From NCBI GenBank assembly GCA_027025615.1, contig JALVQM010000236.1, positions 1 through 7,517 on the forward strand: a stretch of DNA of 7,517 nucleotides. Direction: 5' to 3'. Of the stretch, positions 4,445-7,517 are shown piece by piece. A program made the position numbers and the translations under genes. Origin of the DNA: Desulfobacteraceae bacterium. GTDB lineage: Bacteria; Desulfobacterota; Desulfobacteria; Desulfobacterales; Desulfosarcinaceae. Numbering within the stretch: position 1 is the first letter of the stretch; every line of letters starts with the position of its first letter. The notes under the pieces were generated by a model. That model ran no database searches. It worked only from the letters and a program-made list of their open reading frames with translations, and was not told the origin of the DNA.

Positions 4445-6292
4445 TTGACAAAACCGGATGAAATCTCCTCCACCGAAAAGCTGCTTGACCTTATTCGAAG
4501 CCCGGGTGACAAGGTTGAAGGCCCTGATGTTTCTACATCCCTGAAAGAAAAGCAGCCGTCAACCGGCAGATCTTTTCTCAACCTGTTTAAATCCACTAAA
4601 AAATCAGTGATCGGTATCGATATCGGTCATACATATATTCGCATGGCCAAGGTAATTCCCGGCAATAATACTCCCTGGCGCCTGACTGACTATCAAATCA
4701 TAGAACTTGAATCTGAAGCCTCTTTCAAAGACAGAAAATTTCTTAAAAAACTACAATACGCCCTGAACGACTTTTGTGGTTCCCCGGGCAAATCATCTTT
4801 ATGGGCGACAACATCTTCTTCCCGGGTTGAAAACAGGTGCATCAGGATACCAAAGGTTCCCCGGAAACAAATTCCCAATGCAGTATACTGGACATTTACA
4901 AAAAGAATCAATTTCGATCCAAACAATGATTTACTCGATTATGAAATTCTGGGGGAAGTAGCCGAAGATGGTGTAACCAAATATGAAATAATGGCCTTCA
5001 GTGTTCCTAAAGCCCAGATAAGGGAAATGGCAGACACTTTTGAAAAAATCGGCCACCCTTTGACGGGCATATCCATTGTTCCTTTCGCAATCCAGAATCT
5101 TTTCCGGCGCAAAGTAATTGAAACCGGCAACGATGATGTTTGCACCCTGTTTATAGGACGGGATTGGTCTCGCATAGCCATTTATTCAAAAAGTAACCTG
5201 GTCCTCTCAAGGGGAATCAAGGCCGGTATACGCAGCATGATCGACGCCATTGCCCAGTCTGTCTCAGCCGGTGAAAGCCAGGCAATCGATAAGCTTTCCC
5301 TGGCCAATGAAGTTGATCCTGAGGCAACAAGAATTTTCAACCATTTGATAAAAGGCGTTGATTACGAAACAGAATCTGACGGAAATAGACTGGTTCCCAG
5401 CCGAAAAGATATATTTCAGATGATATTGCCGGCCCTGGAACGGCTTGTGCGCCAAGTTGAGAGGACTATTGAACATTACTGTCTAAACTTTCGCAAAGAT
5501 GGCATTTCCAGGCTTTTCATTTCCGGCACAGTGTCAAGCAGTGGAATGATCACAAACTTTTTGAGCAGTCAGCTGGAAGTGCCGATCACAGTGATGGACC
5601 CTTTCCCGAAATCCCGATCTTTTGTTGCCGAATCACCGCCGCCGCCAACGACTGCTGAAAGAGAAGGGTATGTGCCGGCAATCGGGATGGCATTATCAGA
5701 TAATCGATGGACGCCAAACTTTTTATTCACCCATGAAGAAAAGTCTCGGGTCGAGAGTATCCGAAAAGTAAACATGGCCATACTGGCCGGCGGCATATTT
5801 TTCTGCATGCTCCTTACAGGCTTGTATTTTTCCCAGAACTTGTTCCTGGTAAAATATCAGGATCAATTAACAACACTTAACCAGAAACTGCTTTCGTATA
5901 ATCCACCTGCCGATAAAAACCTCATATTGACCTTGTTCTCCCACAGCAAACGAAAACGTCAAATCATAAAACAGATTAGCAAACGTTACTATCCGTTGGC
6001 ACTGATTGAAGAAATATCACGATTAACACCTGAAATCATACGCTTGATCAGAATCGACACCGTAATGGAACACAACCCGCATGAGAAGGGCATAGAAAAC
6101 GCCTCACTGGTCCTGGAGGGTTTGGTCCTGTCTGGTGGCAGAGGTTATGAATCGACCCTTTCCGGTTATTTGCTGAAATTGAAAAATTCACCATTGCTGC
6201 GTAATCCCGTAATTCAGGCCAAAAGCACAAAAATGGTAATGGGAAAACAAGTATTACAATTCAGAGTTCGCTTTGAACTGGTTAAGGCATGA
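4445..6292 (+). CDS. PilM-PilN fusion (GspL-like) inner-membrane platform protein
   Basis: A 615-residue protein of a type IV pilus or type II secretion assembly platform. Residues 1-53 are a polar extension. Residues about 54-420 form a PilM-like actin-fold cytoplasmic domain: GIDIGHTYIRMAKV (57-70) in place of the usual phosphate-1 loop GIDIGSSSIK, a phosphate-2 region at 233-261, an adenosine-site region ISGTVSSSG at 359-367 followed by DPF (385-387), and AIGMALS (412-418). A single membrane helix (about 443-464) follows. The rest is a periplasmic PilN-like region with a short coiled segment (466-484), the PilN hallmark ISRLTPEIIRLIRIDTV (524-540), and a ferredoxin-like end. In type IV pili these are two proteins; in type II secretion GspL joins both, so the architecture is GspL-like. 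Motifs for nucleotide binding look degenerate. The start is TTG. The stop overlaps the next gene by four bases (ATGA). The domain calls are firm; the choice between pilus and secretion is not. Confidence 0.85.
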   Translation: MTKPDEISSTEKLLDLIRSPGDKVEGPDVSTSLKEKQPSTGRSFLNLFKSTKKSVIGIDIGHTYIRMAKVIPGNNTPWRLTDYQIIELESEASFKDRKFLKKLQYALNDFCGSPGKSSLWATTSSSRVENRCIRIPKVPRKQIPNAVYWTFTKRINFDPNNDLLDYEILGEVAEDGVTKYEIMAFSVPKAQIREMADTFEKIGHPLTGISIVPFAIQNLFRRKVIETGNDDVCTLFIGRDWSRIAIYSKSNLVLSRGIKAGIRSMIDAIAQSVSAGESQAIDKLSLANEVDPEATRIFNHLIKGVDYETESDGNRLVPSRKDIFQMILPALERLVRQVERTIEHYCLNFRKDGISRLFISGTVSSSGMITNFLSSQLEVPITVMDPFPKSRSFVAESPPPPTTAEREGYVPAIGMALSDNRWTPNFLFTHEEKSRVESIRKVNMAILAGGIFFCMLLTGLYFSQNLFLVKYQDQLTTLNQKLLSYNPPADKNLILTLFSHSKRKRQIIKQISKRYYPLALIEEISRLTPEIIRLIRIDTVMEHNPHEKGIENASLVLEGLVLSGGRGYESTLSGYLLKLKNSPLLRNPVIQAKSTKMVMGKQVLQFRVRFELVKA

Positions 6293-6822
6293 AAAAACTA
6301 GACCTGTCATCAACCACAATCGCTTATCTGGTTATTATAACTCTTGCGGCCCTGGCAATAATTGTTGCCGGGATCCTGCCTTCTTACAGGTCTATCTCGG
6401 CAATCAAGCAACGGATCGCTGAAAAACAATTAGAAATTGAACGGCAGGAAGCGCTTTTTCCTCTTTTTATGACCCTGGTAAAGGATGTTCAGAAAAAAAT
6501 TCCCGAGGGATTTGCGGTACCTAAAAATGACCAGGTGGCTCCACGGGAACTGAGTCAGCTTGAAAACATTTTTTTGCAGATGGCAAAATATCATCATCTC
6601 AGGTTGAAAGAGGTTTTGCCCGACACCCAATCGTACCTCGAAGAGTCAAAGCTGTTGAAAATAGAGCTGGCATTCAGTGGTCATTTTGAAGATATTAGAC
6701 AATTATTATACAGGATATGCGGATGGCCATACCTTGTTGACATAGAAAGGTTGACCCTGCAACCGGAGGAATCCGGAATATTGCAGCTGAGGCTGCGAAT
6801 TGCATTAAGGCAGCATGAATGA
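6289..6822 (+). CDS. PilO/GspM-like inner-membrane alignment protein
   Basis: A 177-residue bitopic protein with a short cytoplasmic start, one membrane helix (about 11-30), a likely coiled coil (34-57, rich in Ile, Lys, Glu and Gln) and a periplasmic ferredoxin-like domain. Its core, SGHFEDIRQLLYRICGWPYLVDIERLTL (130-157), reads like the PilO/GspM pattern of Gly-x-[FY] followed by a helix and a strand with V-x-I-x-x-L-x-L. PilO pairs with PilN in the periplasm and links the inner-membrane platform to PilP and the secretin; GspM does the same with GspL. The ATG overlaps the upstream stop (ATGA), with AAGG just before it, so translation is coupled to the PilM-PilN fusion. The overlap also argues for matched amounts of the two partners. 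The assignment rests on fold pattern, topology and gene order. Confidence 0.8.
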   Translation: MKKLDLSSTTIAYLVIITLAALAIIVAGILPSYRSISAIKQRIAEKQLEIERQEALFPLFMTLVKDVQKKIPEGFAVPKNDQVAPRELSQLENIFLQMAKYHHLRLKEVLPDTQSYLEESKLLKIELAFSGHFEDIRQLLYRICGWPYLVDIERLTLQPEESGILQLRLRIALRQHE

Positions 6823-6878
6823 TGGACCAGCATCGAGTAAGATACATTTGTTCCGCTTTAAAGGTCACTGACGGATAA
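6819..6878 (+). CDS. Possible 19-codon bridging ORF between the PilO-like and PilP/GspC-like genes
   Basis: A tiny frame begins with tandem ATGs, the first overlapping the PilO-like stop as ATGA, and ends at TAA 3 bases before the next gene's ATG, in that gene's frame. It has no recognisable domain. Its product may be irrelevant, but translating it would carry ribosomes from one gene to the next. It could equally be chance. Confidence 0.2.
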   Translation: MMDQHRVRYICSALKVTDG

Positions 6879-6881
6879 TCT

Positions 6882-7388
6882 ATGACGACAAGAGAAAAAA
6901 TAATACTGGCGTTATCTTTGCTGACAGTCCTGTTTGGAGTTTACGAAGTGTTTCTTGCAGACTCAGATAGCAGTCCGTCCAAACAGAAAGGTGAAACCGC
7001 TTCCGAGATTGCCCAATTTATTCAGCAAGTTTCAGTACAAATCAAGCAGACCGAACCGTCTCAAACCGAAAAGTACATAATTACCCATAGCCAATTTCCA
7101 TGGAAAAAGAATCCTTTTATTGACTCCCTGACGATACTGGCAGGTAAGTCGTCGCAACGCACCCAAAACAGGAAAGACGAAAACAGTCCGCCCCGATGGA
7201 AATATTCAGGTTTTATTTCCCTGGGGTCAAAAAAAATCGCCATCATCAATGGAATAGAATACGAAGTAGGCGAGTCTCTTTTATCTACTGGATATTATTT
7301 AAAAAAGATTTATCAAGACCATATTGAGTTAGCACGTCTGAAAGACGGTAAAATGTTAATATTGCCATTTATAGATAATCAACCATAA
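6882..7388 (+). CDS. PilP/GspC-like bitopic periplasmic linker protein
   Basis: A 168-residue protein with an N-terminal membrane helix (about 7-25), a flexible polar linker (27-105, rich in Ser, Gln, Thr and Lys) containing FPWKKNPF at 72-79, and a small beta domain at 107-163. That domain (KYSGFISLGSKKIAIING, 107-124, then YEVGESL, 127-133) matches the PilP/GspC homology-region pattern, in which a strand ending in AIING is followed by x-V-G-[DE]. PilP and GspC connect the inner-membrane platform to the N-terminal domains of the secretin. PilP is usually a lipoprotein; this protein has no lipobox Cys and keeps a membrane helix, as GspC does. The ATG has only a weak ribosome-binding site (ACGGA). 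It lies between the PilO-like gene and a probable secretin gene, the pilP position. The family call is good at fold level; no exact name is warranted. Confidence 0.7.
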   Translation: MTTREKIILALSLLTVLFGVYEVFLADSDSSPSKQKGETASEIAQFIQQVSVQIKQTEPSQTEKYIITHSQFPWKKNPFIDSLTILAGKSSQRTQNRKDENSPPRWKYSGFISLGSKKIAIINGIEYEVGESLLSTGYYLKKIYQDHIELARLKDGKMLILPFIDNQP

Positions 7389-7418
7389 TTAAAACGTCCC
7401 CAGCTTCTGGAAATGACA

Positions 7419-7517
7419 ATGAAATCTACAATAAAATTTAAAGCCGAAAATGGTTCAAAACAATTTTTCCTGTCCCTGGTGACAACGGCTTTGACCATCT
7501 TCCTGGCTCTTGGATGC
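7419..7517 (+). CDS. N-terminus of a lipoprotein, probably the secretin (PilQ/GspD-like); runs off right edge
   Basis: Only 33 codons are in the window. They encode a lipoprotein signal peptide: a basic polar start (Lys at 2, 6, 8 and 14), a hydrophobic core (about 16-32), and a lipobox LALGC whose Cys33 is the last codon present. The protein would be exported and lipidated. The gene follows PilM-N, PilO and PilP-like genes, where the outer-membrane secretin is found in pilMNOPQ clusters, so a secretin is the likeliest identity, but nothing of the secretin domain is visible. The ATG at 7419 has GGA 7 bases before it; an in-frame ATG at 7413 would have its GGA too close. The 30-base gap from the previous gene fits co-transcription. 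Confidence 0.55.
   Translation, partial: MKSTIKFKAENGSKQFFLSLVTTALTIFLALGC

Overview
The window is ordinary bacterial chromosome of moderate GC content. It holds two divergent gene sets around a non-coding stretch of about 540 bases (3907-4444). The gene content and order (nucleotide excision repair, non-mevalonate isoprenoid synthesis, a class III cyclase, and a PilMNOP/GspLMC-like inner-membrane platform) suggest a Gram-negative, diderm bacterium. A deltaproteobacterial (Desulfobacterota) lineage fits best, but this is inference from gene style; no rRNA or other marker is present to prove it.

Left half, minus strand (transcribed from about 3906 down to 1): a two-TM class III adenylate/guanylate cyclase, ispF, uvrB, and the 5' part of uvrC, which runs off the left edge. 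The first three are packed tightly (a 1-base TAATG overlap between cyclase and ispF, then 4 bases between ispF and uvrB), so they are very probably one operon. A 71-base gap carrying a clean hairpin with a GNRA tetraloop separates uvrB from uvrC. UvrB and UvrC act together in excision repair; the cyclase and IspF have no obvious functional tie to them.

Centre: the divergent intergenic region contains several inverted repeats, a repeated 8-mer, two TATAAT hexamers on the plus strand, and good Shine-Dalgarno sequences next to both flanking genes. No RNA gene or riboswitch was recognised.

Right half, plus strand (4445 to the right edge): a 615-residue protein that joins a PilM-like actin-fold domain to a PilN-like membrane-anchored domain in one chain (the architecture of GspL), then a PilO/GspM-like protein, a bitopic PilP/GspC-like protein, and the first 33 codons of a lipoprotein that, by position, is probably the outer-membrane secretin (PilQ/GspD). 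The order matches the pilMNOPQ cluster of type IV pili, whereas the M-N fusion and the membrane-anchored (not lipidated) P/C protein resemble type II secretion. This mixed type IV pilus / type II secretion alignment complex is the most notable thing in the window. All annotation is from reading the sequence; no database search was run.
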